From: Lactobacillus iners DSM 13335
GTDB lineage: Bacteria > Bacillota > Bacilli > Lactobacillales > Lactobacillaceae
Assembly (NCBI RefSeq): GCF_000160875.1
Contig: NZ_GG700801.1
Span: 1 to 64,000, forward strand
Direction of reading: 5' to 3'
Length of the DNA stretch: 64,000 nt
The translations under genes were made by a program, and so were the position numbers. The notes beneath the pieces are model-generated. The model made no database searches. It had not been told where the DNA came from and saw only the letters and a list, made by a program, of their open reading frames with translations. Below are positions 17,565 to 27,508 of the stretch, in pieces; within the stretch, counting starts at the first letter, position 1, and every line of letters starts with the position of its first letter.

Positions 17565-20198
17565 TTAAAGTTCATTCAAAACAGTTTCTAATGCTTTGGC
17601 TAATCCAGCTGGGTTCTTTCCACCTGCTTGTGCCATATTAGGGCGACCACCACCGCCACCTCCAAAAATAGGTGCAGCAATTTTAATCAAATCTCCAGCC
17701 TTATGTCCGGCTTTAATAGCTTTATCATTTAAACTAATTAGCATGTTAGCTTTGCCAGCAACAGTAGTACCTAAAATTAAGACATCTGACAGATTTTGAG
17801 TTTTCCAATTATCAGACAATTCACGTAAATCATTCATACCGTCTACATCAACAATTTTCGCAATAACTTTCAAGCCATTAATATCTTTAATATCATCAGT
17901 TAAATCACTAGCTTTTGCTTGATTAATTTGTGATTTTAATTGTTCTACAGTCTTTTGTTCTTCACGTAAAGCATCTTCTAAAGCAACAACTTTATTTTGA
18001 ATATCATCAACTTTTGTAGCCTTAACTTCATCTTGAATTTCTTTTAGAATCTCATCGTGCTTAACTGCATATTCATATGCCTGTTGACCAGTTACAGCCA
18101 CAATTCTACGCATTCCAGCACCAATAGCTGATTCAGAAACAATCTTTAACATACCTATTTGATCTGTATTCTCACAGTGTGTACCACCACAAAATTCAAT
18201 AGAAAAATCGTTAATTTGAACCACACGAACTTTTTCGTGATATTTTTCGCCAAATAATGCTAAAGCACCCATCTTAAGTCCTGTTTCTTGATCAGTAATG
18301 GTTGTTTTTACAGGAATTTCAGCCCAAATTTTTTCATTAACTAATCTTTCTACAGTAGCAATTTCTCGCTTAGTCATTGGCTCTAAACTAGTAAAGTCAA
18401 ATCTCAAATAATCAGGCTCGACCAATGATCCAGCTTGATGAGTATGCGTACCTAAAACTTGACGTAAAGCAGCATGTAACAAATGAGTAGCAGTATGATT
18501 ATGTTTTAAGCCACGGCGGCGTTGTTCATCAACTTTTAGAACGTATTCTTCACCCTTTTGCATTGGCAAAACCAACTCAACAAAGTGCAAATTCTGATCA
18601 TTAGGTGCATGTTGTACATCAATCACATGAGCTACTAATTCTCCAGCTTGGTTAAAAATTTCTCCATGGTCTGCTACTTGACCACCACGTTCAGCATAAA
18701 ATGGTGTCTTATCAAAAATTAATGTTGCTTGTTCACCATTAACTTGATCAACTAATTTATCGTCAACTACAATATCAAGTAATTTTGCATGATCTTCTTG
18801 TAATTGGTGATACTCAAAGACACTTTCGTCCTTAATGTTCATCAAAGTTATATCTTGTGAACCCATTGATTGTAAATTACCACGTGCTTTTCTTGCACGT
18901 TCTTTTTGAGCCCTCATTTCAGCATCAAATTCTTCTTTATCAACAGCTAGGCCAGCATCTTGAGCAGCTTCAAAAGTTAATTCATATGGAAAACCATATG
19001 TATCAAACAATTTGAAAGCATCTTTACCTGATAATTTTGTAGCTTTAGCACTTTTAGCGTCAGAAATTAAACTATCTAATAAATTTAATCCTGATGATAA
19101 TGTCTCTTGGAAACGGTCTTCCTCATTCTTAATAACTTTTTCAACAAAAGCTTGCTGATCAACTACTTCAGGGTAATGAGACTTCATAATCTCACCAACA
19201 ACACCTACTAATTTATACAGGAAAGCACCTTTTATTCCTAAACGCTTACCATTTAAGTCAGCACGTCTAATCAAACGACGCAAAACATAACCACGTCCTG
19301 AATTAGATGGCAATGCTCCATCAGCAATAGCAAAAGAAACAGCACGAACATGATCAGCAATAATCTTAAATGCCACATCATCTTCAGCAACCTTATTATA
19401 TTGTTTACCATCACTTAATTTTTCAGTTTGCTTAATAATTGGCATGAACAAGTCAGTTTCAAAGTTAGTTGGAGCATCCTGAATAACCGAAACCACACGT
19501 TCCAAACCCATACCAGTATCGATATTTTTATGCGGTTGATCAACATATTTACCATTTGCTAAATGATTATATTGTGAAAATACGATATTCCAAATCTCCA
19601 AATAACGAGCATTTTCACCACCAGGGAAATTCTCAGGATCATCTTCAGCTACATCGTTATTTTCTTGACCACGATCATAGAATATTTCTGAGTCAGGACC
19701 ACATGGACCTTCACCGATATCCCAAAAGTTATCTTCCAATTGAACAATATGGCTTTCAGGCAATCCTACGACTTCATGCCATAATCTATAAGCATCAGTA
19801 TCTTTAGGATAAACAGTTACATATAATTTGTCAGGATCTAAGCCTAACCATTTATCACTAGTTAAAAATTCCCATGCCCATGGAATAACTTCTTCTTTGA
19901 AATAATCACCAACTGAGAAATTACCAAGCATTTCAAAAAAAGTTTGGTGTCTAGCAGTTTTTCCGACATTTTCAATATCATTAGTTCTGATTGATTTTTG
20001 TGATGAAGTAATACGATGATTTTTTGGAACTACAGAACCATCAAAATATTTCTTCATAGTTGCTACACCAGAGTTAATCCATAATAATGTAGGATCATCT
20101 TGTGGTATTAATGATGCACTTTTAAGCACCATATGACCATGCTCTTTAAAAAAGTCTAAGAACATTTGACGAACTTGTGAACTGGTCAATTTTTTCAT
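17565..20198 (-). CDS. alaS: Alanyl-tRNA synthetase
   Basis: Charges tRNA-Ala. Class II catalytic core at the N-terminus (LTSSQVRQMFLDFFKEHGH, then NSGVATMKKYF), editing domain with the zinc site HNHTATHLLH and CGGTHC, and a C-terminal C-Ala domain ending in a glycine-rich segment with FGGGGGGRPNMAQAGG. The ATG at 20198 has TGGAGG directly upstream and gives 877 residues, the expected length; the 29-codon upstream extension overlaps the T-box leader and is not translated. Expression is controlled by that leader. Confidence 0.97.
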   Translation of the reverse strand: MKKLTSSQVRQMFLDFFKEHGHMVLKSASLIPQDDPTLLWINSGVATMKKYFDGSVVPKNHRITSSQKSIRTNDIENVGKTARHQTFFEMLGNFSVGDYFKEEVIPWAWEFLTSDKWLGLDPDKLYVTVYPKDTDAYRLWHEVVGLPESHIVQLEDNFWDIGEGPCGPDSEIFYDRGQENNDVAEDDPENFPGGENARYLEIWNIVFSQYNHLANGKYVDQPHKNIDTGMGLERVVSVIQDAPTNFETDLFMPIIKQTEKLSDGKQYNKVAEDDVAFKIIADHVRAVSFAIADGALPSNSGRGYVLRRLIRRADLNGKRLGIKGAFLYKLVGVVGEIMKSHYPEVVDQQAFVEKVIKNEEDRFQETLSSGLNLLDSLISDAKSAKATKLSGKDAFKLFDTYGFPYELTFEAAQDAGLAVDKEEFDAEMRAQKERARKARGNLQSMGSQDITLMNIKDESVFEYHQLQEDHAKLLDIVVDDKLVDQVNGEQATLIFDKTPFYAERGGQVADHGEIFNQAGELVAHVIDVQHAPNDQNLHFVELVLPMQKGEEYVLKVDEQRRRGLKHNHTATHLLHAALRQVLGTHTHQAGSLVEPDYLRFDFTSLEPMTKREIATVERLVNEKIWAEIPVKTTITDQETGLKMGALALFGEKYHEKVRVVQINDFSIEFCGGTHCENTDQIGMLKIVSESAIGAGMRRIVAVTGQQAYEYAVKHDEILKEIQDEVKATKVDDIQNKVVALEDALREEQKTVEQLKSQINQAKASDLTDDIKDINGLKVIAKIVDVDGMNDLRELSDNWKTQNLSDVLILGTTVAGKANMLISLNDKAIKAGHKAGDLIKIAAPIFGGGGGGRPNMAQAGGKNPAGLAKALETVLNEL

Positions 20199-20210
20199 AC
20201 TTTTTCCTCC

Positions 20211-20386
20211 AAAAAAAATACTATTGCAGATATGAGGACGCTCAGTGCGCGGTACCACCTCGATTGCAACAGTATTTGTTACCACTTTATTTGCTTATAA
20301 AAAATAATACTAGGGAGCATTAATAGCCAAATATTAGATCTTTCTCACCATTTGATCTTCTCTGTGAAATATCAAACTAAAAACAT
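20211..20386 (-). promoter_or_regulatory. T-box riboswitch leader of alaS
   Basis: The T-box core AGGTGGTACCGCG is at 20248-20260 on the minus strand. The terminator is formed by AATACTGTTGCA (20265-20276) and TGCAATAGTATT (20217-20228) and is followed by eight T residues; the T-box lies between the arms, so antiterminator and terminator are mutually exclusive. The leader starts about 175 bases before the terminator and includes an AGAGAAG segment of stem I. A GCT in the stem I region could be the Ala specifier, but the exact loop was not folded here. Confidence 0.9.
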
Positions 20387-20414
20387 ATCCTAAACCTACT
20401 ATATCTTACTACAA
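20387..20414 (-). promoter_or_regulatory. Promoter of the alaS T-box transcript
   Basis: -35 TTGTAG (20409-20414) and -10 TAGGAT (20387-20392) with a 16-bp gap on the minus strand. It sits just after the cshB stop codon and just before the T-box leader. Confidence 0.45.
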
Positions 20415-20419
20415 TTTTT

Positions 20420-21808
20420 TTACTTTTCCAAGTCTTCACGTAATCTATCTCGCTCGCGTTTACGCTGACGTTTTTGCTTTCTGGCTTTGATTCGTTCTTC
20501 GATTTTTTTCTTTTGCTGTCTATCAGCTTGAATTGCTACTTTTATTTTTTTCTTATAACCTGGTTTTTTCTTGACTTTGGCTTTTTTAACCATACCAACT
20601 AGTCGATTATCTAATTTTTGTGCTCTAGTCCGGCGATTATCTCTTCGATGATAATGAGTTCTTTCAACTAATTCATTATTCTTGAGATCCTTAAATTCAA
20701 AATGAATACCTAATTTTTCCAATTGTGCTATCTGCTGCATTTCTTCCTCGTGGATAAGTGTAATTGCATGCCCATATAGGTTATTACGTCCTGTACGCCC
20801 AATACGATGAATTACAAACTCCAAATCAGTCGGTATTTCATAATTAATGACTAAACTAATTCCTGGTATATCTATCCCACGGGCTGCCAAATCACTAGCG
20901 ATCACATATTGATATTGACCTTCTCTAACCTGCCTGATAGTTCTTTTACGTTCACGTTCAGTTATCCCACCATGAATTTTGGCCACTTTCAATCCCTTTT
21001 GATCTAAATATGTTGCTAATTCATCAACTGTTTTTTTAGTATTAGCAAAAACAAAAGCAAGGTAAGGTTGTCCCATAGTTAAAAGCGTATAAAGAATATC
21101 TTTTTTATTCTTAGAACCTACATCAATTAAATCATTAGCAACAGTTGGGGAAATAACACTTGGATTATCGATGACTACGAATTCTGGATGCTCCATATAT
21201 TTATTTAAAAATTGCTCTAATTTAACAGGAATCGTTGCAGAAAAAGCACCTATTGTTACATTAGTTCCCAATCGCACCATAATGTCATCCATTTGATTTA
21301 AAAAGCCCATATCTAAAGTCATATCAGCTTCATCAATAATAAAAGTACTTACCTGATCTAATTTGATGATTTTTTTGATAGCAAAATCATGCAATCTTCC
21401 CGGTGTAGCAATAATCAATTGAGGAGCACTATTTGATGCTTTTTCTAATTGGCGAGTACGATCATTACCTCCGCCTAAATATTCAATCGATATATTTAAT
21501 TCTGCAGCATCCCTCAATTGACGAGCAACTTTATAAAGTTGACTAGCTAATTCTCGACTAGGAGCAGTAATGACTGCTTGAGTACATAAAAGTTCAGGAT
21601 CTAGGTCATTAATAATTGGAATTAAATATGCATGCGTTTTGCCAGACCCTGTCACCGCCTGCACTACAACATTTTGATGAGCCAACAATAATGGCAATAC
21701 CTGTTGTTGCACAGGTGTTGGCTTTAAAAAATTAATTTTTTCCAAGCCTTTTTTGATATTTGGTTTTAACTGATCAGTTTGAAAAATATTATTCATTTGC
21801 ATTTTCAT
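20420..21808 (-). CDS. cshB: DEAD-box RNA helicase (CshB-like)
   Basis: ATP-dependent RNA helicase for RNA remodelling, often cold-linked. Motifs in order: Q motif PTPVQQQVLP, Walker A AVTGSGKT, Ia TAPSRELA, Ib TPGRL, Walker B FIIDEAD (DEAD), III SAT, then IV FVFANT, V DLAARGID and VI HRIGRTGR. The last 90 residues are very basic (KKKPGYKKKIK, ARKQKRQRKRER), typical of CshB-type RNA-binding tails. Its start lies within the last codons of nrnA (20-bp overlap) with three nearby in-frame ATGs, so the first residue is uncertain. Confidence 0.9.
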   Translation of the reverse strand: MKMQMNNIFQTDQLKPNIKKGLEKINFLKPTPVQQQVLPLLLAHQNVVVQAVTGSGKTHAYLIPIINDLDPELLCTQAVITAPSRELASQLYKVARQLRDAAELNISIEYLGGGNDRTRQLEKASNSAPQLIIATPGRLHDFAIKKIIKLDQVSTFIIDEADMTLDMGFLNQMDDIMVRLGTNVTIGAFSATIPVKLEQFLNKYMEHPEFVVIDNPSVISPTVANDLIDVGSKNKKDILYTLLTMGQPYLAFVFANTKKTVDELATYLDQKGLKVAKIHGGITERERKRTIRQVREGQYQYVIASDLAARGIDIPGISLVINYEIPTDLEFVIHRIGRTGRNNLYGHAITLIHEEEMQQIAQLEKLGIHFEFKDLKNNELVERTHYHRRDNRRTRAQKLDNRLVGMVKKAKVKKKPGYKKKIKVAIQADRQQKKKIEERIKARKQKRQRKRERDRLREDLEK

Positions 21809-22745
21809 TATATTTCTTTGTTACTTCAACAACTTCCGCAAAAATTTGCTCAACTTCTTTCATATCAACTGCATTAGCTCCACTAGCAAGTGCATGTCCA
21901 CCACCATTGTGTTGTTCTGCTAATTGATTAATGATTGGCCCTTTGGAACGATAATGAACACGATACGTCCCATCAGCTTTTTCGACAAAAATATTCCAAG
22001 CAATAATCCCCTTAATACGACCAGGGGTACCAATAGTAGCTGAAGCTTGATCTTCATTAATCCCCAACTTATGCAATTGTTGTTGAGTAACTACAGCATA
22101 AGCAGCTCCACAAGGATCGACATGCAATAAATCTATTACTGAATTTTGCAATTTGGCTTGTTCTAATGTAACTGTTGAAATATTCATAGCAATTTCGGTA
22201 ATGTCAATTCCTGTAGCAGCTAATTCATAGGCGGCTTTTAATGTTGCAGGAGTAGTTTCTGCATACATAAAACGACCAGTATCTCCTACCATACCAGCGT
22301 AAATTGGATAAGCAACTTCCTTAGTTAAAGGTAATTTTTCTGCTTTAATAAAATCAAAGATGATTTCAGCAGCCGCAGGCTTTTCTGGTTCTACATAACG
22401 TAAATCACCATAAGGATCCACATCAGGGTGATGATCCATTTTGATTAAAAAGTCGCCCATCCTAAAACGATCATCTGAGATTCTCGGAGTATTAGCCGTA
22501 TCGACAGTAATAACTAATGCACCTTGATAATCTTCATCTTTAACCTCATCCATTTTATTAATCCATACCAAATCACCTTCTGGTCCACCAGCACAGAGAA
22601 TCTTTTTTTCAGGAAAGGCCAACTTAAGGCTACGTGCTAATCCAGCTTGTGATCCTAAAGCATCTGGATCTGGATGCTGATGCCGATGAATTATTATAGT
22701 TGAATAATCATTTATTTTTTTGAAAATTTCGTCAAATGTATTCAT
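21789..22745 (-). CDS. nrnA: DHH/DHHA1 phosphoesterase, NrnA-like
   Basis: Bifunctional oligoribonuclease and pAp phosphatase family: degrades short RNAs (2-5 nt) and 3'-phosphoadenosine 5'-phosphate. N-terminal DHH domain: HRHQHPDPDALGSQAGL near residue 20, VDTAN around 85, and DHHPDVD near residue 109. The C-terminal DHHA1 domain ends in NGGGHALASGA near residue 280. 318 residues is normal. AAGGAGTTTTTTT precedes the ATG. It is co-transcribed with cshB, a standard pair in lactobacilli. Confidence 0.93.
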   Translation of the reverse strand: MNTFDEIFKKINDYSTIIIHRHQHPDPDALGSQAGLARSLKLAFPEKKILCAGGPEGDLVWINKMDEVKDEDYQGALVITVDTANTPRISDDRFRMGDFLIKMDHHPDVDPYGDLRYVEPEKPAAAEIIFDFIKAEKLPLTKEVAYPIYAGMVGDTGRFMYAETTPATLKAAYELAATGIDITEIAMNISTVTLEQAKLQNSVIDLLHVDPCGAAYAVVTQQQLHKLGINEDQASATIGTPGRIKGIIAWNIFVEKADGTYRVHYRSKGPIINQLAEQHNGGGHALASGANAVDMKEVEQIFAEVVEVTKKYNENANE

Positions 22746-22801
22746 AAAAAAACTCCTTCATTAATATCTTATATTGTACATTAATCTCTTATACATTGGT
22801 G

Positions 22802-23911
22802 TTAAAACAAATCTAAACTCAAGGTTTCATAACTCTTCTGTTCAAAATCTGTAGCAGATAATCCTAATAACCGCACACCACCACTAACACAATCAATTTC
22901 ATCTTCTAAAGAAGATTTAGCATGTTGATAAATGGTCATCGCATCAGTAGTTGCTACAGCTAACGCTGAGCGTCTGGTTATCGTTATAAAATCAGCAGTG
23001 CGTAATTTAATAACGACTGTCCTAGTCTGTAAATTTAAAGTACGTAATTTTTGAGCTAATTCACAGCTATAATTACGTAGCCATGTAAGTAACTTATCAT
23101 AATCATATATATTAACATCAAATGTATGTTCTAACCCCAATGATTTTCGGGGTCTTTTGCTAATAACTGGTCGCAAATCAATTCCTTTGGCTTGTTGAGC
23201 AATGATGTAACCCGCTTTATTAAAACGATCCAGCAAGAACTTAATATTTTGTTTCTGCAAATCAGCTCCAGTATAAATCTGTAATTCATGCAATTGCTCT
23301 TGCATCTTAACACCGATCCCCGGGAACTTCTCAATTTTTTGACTAGCAATAAATTCTAGAGCATCATCTGGTAAAATGACTGTTCTGCCAAAGGGTTTAG
23401 CATATTCTGAACCCATTTTAGCTAAATATTTATTATATGAAACGCCAAAAGAAGAAGTCAGACCCGTTTCCCGATATATATTTTTTTGCAAATTAGTCGC
23501 CAACTCCAATGCAGAAAAATTCCCCATTTTATTGGTAGTTACATCCATATAAGCCTCATCTAGTGCGACCGACTCTATAGCATCTGTAATTTCATACATC
23601 AATTGATGAATTTTATCAGATACACGTCGATACTTTTCAAAATTTGGCTTAATAAAAACCAATTTTTCAGCTGGAACTAATCTTAATGCTTGCATCGTTG
23701 TCATAGCAGAACGAACTCCATATTTGCGAGCTAGATAATTAGCTGTTGCAACTACTCCATGTCCATTACTTTGTCGAGGATCTTGTCCAATAATCACAGC
23801 TTTATTTGCTATAGTTGGGTCATCATGGATTTCTACTGAAGCATAAAAAGCGTCCATATCTAAATGGATTATTTTACGATTAAAATTATTGCAAGGTAAT
23901 AACTCATCCAT
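22802..23911 (-). CDS. dinB: DNA polymerase IV (Y family)
   Basis: Error-prone translesion polymerase. Catalytic carboxylates in IIHLDMDAFYASVE (about residues 14-27) and SVALDEAYMDVT (about 115); a helix-hairpin-helix GIGVKMQEQLHELQI follows, then the little-finger domain. The C-terminus ends SLDLF, which with the preceding residues resembles a beta-clamp binding motif. The ATG directly abuts the zwf stop (TAAATG), so translation is probably coupled; no strong ribosome binding site is seen. The adjacency to zwf is conserved in lactobacilli. Confidence 0.93.
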   Translation of the reverse strand: MDELLPCNNFNRKIIHLDMDAFYASVEIHDDPTIANKAVIIGQDPRQSNGHGVVATANYLARKYGVRSAMTTMQALRLVPAEKLVFIKPNFEKYRRVSDKIHQLMYEITDAIESVALDEAYMDVTTNKMGNFSALELATNLQKNIYRETGLTSSFGVSYNKYLAKMGSEYAKPFGRTVILPDDALEFIASQKIEKFPGIGVKMQEQLHELQIYTGADLQKQNIKFLLDRFNKAGYIIAQQAKGIDLRPVISKRPRKSLGLEHTFDVNIYDYDKLLTWLRNYSCELAQKLRTLNLQTRTVVIKLRTADFITITRRSALAVATTDAMTIYQHAKSSLEDEIDCVSGGVRLLGLSATDFEQKSYETLSLDLF

Positions 23912-25360
23912 TTAACGATATATCCAATATGAATCCGCATTTTCAAAAATGTTATCTGCTGCATTTGGACCAAAGGCATTAGGTAAATATTGATCTGGTT
24001 TAATTGCCATTGAATTTTGTTTACGCCAAGCTGCCTCAATTGCATCAATATACCGCCAATATTGGGCTAATTCCATCCAATGAGTAAAATTAGTTCGATC
24101 AGCCATAAACACATCATTCAAAAGTCTTTCATAGCCATCAGGAACTTGATGCATTTCTTCAGCATTAAATGCATATGATAAATCTTCAATACGTAATCCT
24201 GTACCCACAATTTCCTTGCCATTTAAGCGTAAAACAATTTTGCTTACTGGATCAATCTCAATAGTTATTACATTTTCATTGGCTTTTTCATATAAATCAC
24301 TGCCTGCTTTTAACACAATATCTATCCGTGATTTCTTTTCTAGCATCTTTTTACCTGTTCTAAAGTAAATAGGAACGCCAGCCAATGGTCCAGTGGTAAA
24401 TTTAACTTTACCAGCAACATAGGTTTCAGTGCATGAATCGGGAGCAACTTGATCAACATTAATATAAGCAGGTTCATGTTCAGAAGCTAAATATTGACCT
24501 CTAACTACACTTTTACTTACTTCATCGTAAGAAGGAATTTGCAAACCTTGCAACAATCTTTGTTTAGCTTCATGGATAGCGTCTGATGTTAAATTTTTGG
24601 GTGCTGGCATAGCTAAAAGCGTAATAATTTGGAAAATATGATTTTGGACCATATCCCGTAACGCACCAGAATTATCATAATATCCGCCACGCGTACCTAC
24701 ACCAATTTTTTCTGCTAAGGTAACTTGAATATTTTTAATATATTCAGCATTCCAGATATTTTTTAATAATGGATTAGCAAAACGTAAAGGGAGAATATTC
24801 TGAATCATTTCTTTACCCAAATAATGATCGATCCGATAAACGGATTTTTCGTCAAAACTTGCTCCAATCTCTTGGTTCAACTTTTCAGCAGTCTCATAAT
24901 CACGTCCAAAAGGCTTTTCAACAATAAGGCGATTAAAACCAGTACCCAGCAATTTTTGATCATTAATATGCGTAGCAATTGTACCAAAAAAGCTGGGAGC
25001 CATTGCCATATAAAAAATTCTATTGCCATGACAGTCATATTTTTCATCTAGCTTCTGAGCTAATTGCTTCAAGGCAATATAATGATCAACATGTGTTACA
25101 TCATGTGATTGATAATAAAAATGAGTAGCGAATCGATCTAAATCAGCTGCATCAATTTGTTCACATGTTTCATTAACTGCATTTTTTACTTGACCACGCA
25201 AGAAATCATGCGACCATGGCCTACGAGCTGTAGCAATAACTGCAAAATTATCTGCAATTAGACCTTTACGATATAAATTAAACAAGGCAGGATAAAGCTT
25301 ACGATGAGCCAAATCACCTGAACCACCAAAAATTATCATTACATTAGGGATATTTTTCAT
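23912..25360 (-). CDS. zwf: Glucose-6-phosphate 1-dehydrogenase
   Basis: First enzyme of the oxidative pentose-phosphate route: glucose 6-phosphate to 6-phosphogluconolactone with NADP reduction. N-terminal nucleotide-binding motif IFGGSGDLAHRKLYPALF, then the EKPFGRD segment, and the active-site RIDHYLGKE near residue 178. 482 residues is typical. GGGAGC precedes the ATG. No gnd gene is next to it. Confidence 0.96.
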   Translation of the reverse strand: MKNIPNVMIIFGGSGDLAHRKLYPALFNLYRKGLIADNFAVIATARRPWSHDFLRGQVKNAVNETCEQIDAADLDRFATHFYYQSHDVTHVDHYIALKQLAQKLDEKYDCHGNRIFYMAMAPSFFGTIATHINDQKLLGTGFNRLIVEKPFGRDYETAEKLNQEIGASFDEKSVYRIDHYLGKEMIQNILPLRFANPLLKNIWNAEYIKNIQVTLAEKIGVGTRGGYYDNSGALRDMVQNHIFQIITLLAMPAPKNLTSDAIHEAKQRLLQGLQIPSYDEVSKSVVRGQYLASEHEPAYINVDQVAPDSCTETYVAGKVKFTTGPLAGVPIYFRTGKKMLEKKSRIDIVLKAGSDLYEKANENVITIEIDPVSKIVLRLNGKEIVGTGLRIEDLSYAFNAEEMHQVPDGYERLLNDVFMADRTNFTHWMELAQYWRYIDAIEAAWRKQNSMAIKPDQYLPNAFGPNAADNIFENADSYWIYR

Positions 25361-25424
25361 CCACGTAGCTCCCTTTCATCAACTTCAATTTCTATTTTAT
25401 AATATATTCAAAGCAAACCAAAAT

Positions 25425-25450
25425 AAAAAACGCCGTCCTGGCGTTTTTTT
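25425..25450 (-). terminator. Terminator between yajC and zwf
   Basis: AAAAAACGCC and GGCGTTTTTT form a perfect hairpin with a five-base loop, with T-runs both ways. It lies downstream of yajC and upstream of zwf on the minus strand. Confidence 0.85.
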
Positions 25451-25464
25451 AGTAAAAACAGATG

Positions 25465-25821
25465 TTATTTTTCTTCATCCTTAGTTTCTACATTTTCATT
25501 TGTAGCGACTGGCTTATTAGCTTCTACATCATCTGGCAAAATTTGACGAATAGCACTACGACTAAAAGTCAAAAATATTCCGTCAGCATCAACTACAATT
25601 GTGTCATCACCATTAATAGTATCAATCTTACAATGCATCCCATCAAGCAAAATAACTTTATCGCCCTTTTTTAATTCAGAAAGCATCTTCATCCGCACTT
25701 GTTGTTGCTTTTTTTGTGGACGGATCATTGCAAAATACATAAATCCGAACATAATAACAACCATAAAGATAGTAACCAACATACTATTGCTTGAATTAGC
25801 AGCTAAAAAGAATGTATTCAA
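25465..25821 (-). CDS. yajC: Preprotein translocase subunit YajC
   Basis: Accessory Sec translocon membrane protein. One N-terminal helix (MLVTIFMVVIMFGFMYFAMI) is directly followed by the family signature RPQKKQQQ, then the KKGDKVILLDGMHCKIDTI segment and an acidic tail. The start is likely a TTG at 25821, because GAGG sits 8 bases upstream of it; a GTG three codons earlier is part of that same ribosome binding site. 118 residues. Confidence 0.92.
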   Translation of the reverse strand: MNTFFLAANSSNSMLVTIFMVVIMFGFMYFAMIRPQKKQQQVRMKMLSELKKGDKVILLDGMHCKIDTINGDDTIVVDADGIFLTFSRSAIRQILPDDVEANKPVATNENVETKDEEK

Positions 25822-25881
25822 AGTATTCACCTCATAAACTCAATTTATTTATACACTTAATTATACAGAAAATATGTTAAT

Positions 25882-26886
25882 TCATCTAGTATCTAACGAT
25901 ATTCCTAATTGCACATATGCTTTAGCATTCGCTACACGACCACGGGGAGTTCTAGAAATAAAACCTTTTTGTAATAAATAAGGTTCATAAACTTCGCTAA
26001 TAGTCTCTACATCTTCACCTATATTAGCAGCCAAAGTTTTAATTCCAACAGGTCCTCCATGATAACAATTAATCATTATCTTTAAAATTTTTCGATCTAT
26101 TTGATCTAATCCTTCATCATCAACTTCAAGTTTAGCTAAGGCATGCTTAGTCGTTAATAAAGATATCGATGTCTCACCATTAACTTCAGCAAAATCACGA
26201 ATTCTTTTTAATAATCTATTGGCAACACGAGGTGTACCTCTAGATCGCCGTGCTAATTCATGAGCAGCTTCAATATTAATTCCTGTCTCTAATACTCGAC
26301 TAGAACGTTCTATAATTTGTTGTAATTCATCTTCAGAATAATATTGCATATGTTCAACAATACCAAAACGATCCCGCAACGGAGCAGACAACTGCCCTGC
26401 TCGTGTAGTAGCACCAATTAAGGTAAATGGCGATAATGGAACATGAACGGCATGAGCAGCAGAACCTTCTCCAACCATAATATCAACATAAAAATCTTCC
26501 ATAGCCGAGTATAAGATTTCTTCCACAGTTTTGGCTAAGCGATGAATTTCGTCAATAAATAACACATCGCCTGGCTTTAATTCAGATAATAAGGCCACCA
26601 AATCGCCCGCTTTATCAATTGCTGGTCCTGAGGTACTTTTTAAAGTTACCCCCAATTCGTTAGCAATTACAAAGGCCATAGTGGTTTTTCCTAATCCTGG
26701 TGGTCCATATAAGAGCACATGATCTAATGATTCGTCTCTTTGTTTAGCAGCTTTAATATAAATTGCCATTTCCGATTTTACTTTTTCTTGACCAATATAT
26801 TGACTTAAATTGCTAGGTCTTAATGATAATTCAGTTGCTTGTTCCATAGGCGTAGATTCACTGCTAAACAAGTTATCTTTCGTCAA
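25882..26886 (-). CDS. ruvB: Holliday junction helicase RuvB
   Basis: AAA+ motor driving branch migration with RuvA. Walker [10 protein letters not shown] near residue 60, Walker [10 protein letters not shown] near residue 110, sensor [11 protein letters not shown], arginine finger region APLRDRFG, and the C-terminal winged helix with [15 protein letters not shown] and RTPRGRVA. 334 residues. It follows ruvA by 16 bp. The queA and tgt genes commonly found between ruvB and yajC in lactobacilli are missing here. Confidence 0.97.
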   Translation of the reverse strand: MTKDNLFSSESTPMEQATELSLRPSNLSQYIGQEKVKSEMAIYIKAAKQRDESLDHVLLYGPPGLGKTTMAFVIANELGVTLKSTSGPAIDKAGDLVALLSELKPGDVLFIDEIHRLAKTVEEILYSAMEDFYVDIMVGEGSAAHAVHVPLSPFTLIGATTRAGQLSAPLRDRFGIVEHMQYYSEDELQQIIERSSRVLETGINIEAAHELARRSRGTPRVANRLLKRIRDFAEVNGETSISLLTTKHALAKLEVDDEGLDQIDRKILKIMINCYHGGPVGIKTLAANIGEDVETISEVYEPYLLQKGFISRTPRGRVANAKAYVQLGISLDTR

Positions 26887-26902
26887 ATTGATATCCTCCT
26901 CA

Positions 26903-27487
26903 CTATTGCTTTAAAAGTAATTTCAGTGCTTCTTTAATATAAAGATCAGCACTCTGATTTGGAAGTTTTTCCAATTTAGGTTTTATTTTTTCGACTTCTT
27001 TATTGCTATATCCTAATGCTGATAAAGCTAGAATTGCATCTTTTAACGCTGGGTTATCCTGATCTAATATTAATTCTAGCTGTGGTTGATCACTAACATC
27101 TAATTTACCTTTTAAATCGAGAATAATTTGTGATGCAACTTTTTTACCAACGCCAGGAAATTTAGTCAAATATTTAATTTCACCTTGCTCAATTGCTGCC
27201 ATCAAAGACTGACTATTTTCAGCAGCCATAATAGCTAAAGCTGATTTAGGTCCAATCCCTGAAACAGAAATCAACTTCAAAAATAACTGCTTATCTTCAT
27301 TGGTAGCAAAGCCATACAGAGTAATAGCATTTTCACGTACTACCTGTTCTACAAAAATACAATATTGTTTATTTTCAATAAATTGGTATGGATTAGGAGT
27401 ATATAATTTATATCCTACACCTACAACATCTAAAACTATATAAGCTGGATTGACAATAGTCACTTTGCCTTGTAAATATTCAAACAT
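26903..27487 (-). CDS. ruvA: Holliday junction binding protein RuvA
   Basis: Junction-recognition subunit of RuvAB. The N-terminal OB fold begins [21 protein letters not shown]; the helix-hairpin-helix pair is in [13 protein letters not shown] and [13 protein letters not shown] (about residues 75-125); the C-terminal three-helix domain that contacts RuvB has [14 protein letters not shown]. 194 residues. It lies 21 bp after mutL in the mutS-mutL-ruvA-ruvB operon. Confidence 0.96.
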   Translation of the reverse strand: MFEYLQGKVTIVNPAYIVLDVVGVGYKLYTPNPYQFIENKQYCIFVEQVVRENAITLYGFATNEDKQLFLKLISVSGIGPKSALAIMAAENSQSLMAAIEQGEIKYLTKFPGVGKKVASQIILDLKGKLDVSDQPQLELILDQDNPALKDAILALSALGYSNKEVEKIKPKLEKLPNQSADLYIKEALKLLLKQ

Positions 27488-27508
27488 AGATTTTTTCCTT
27501 ACATTGAG

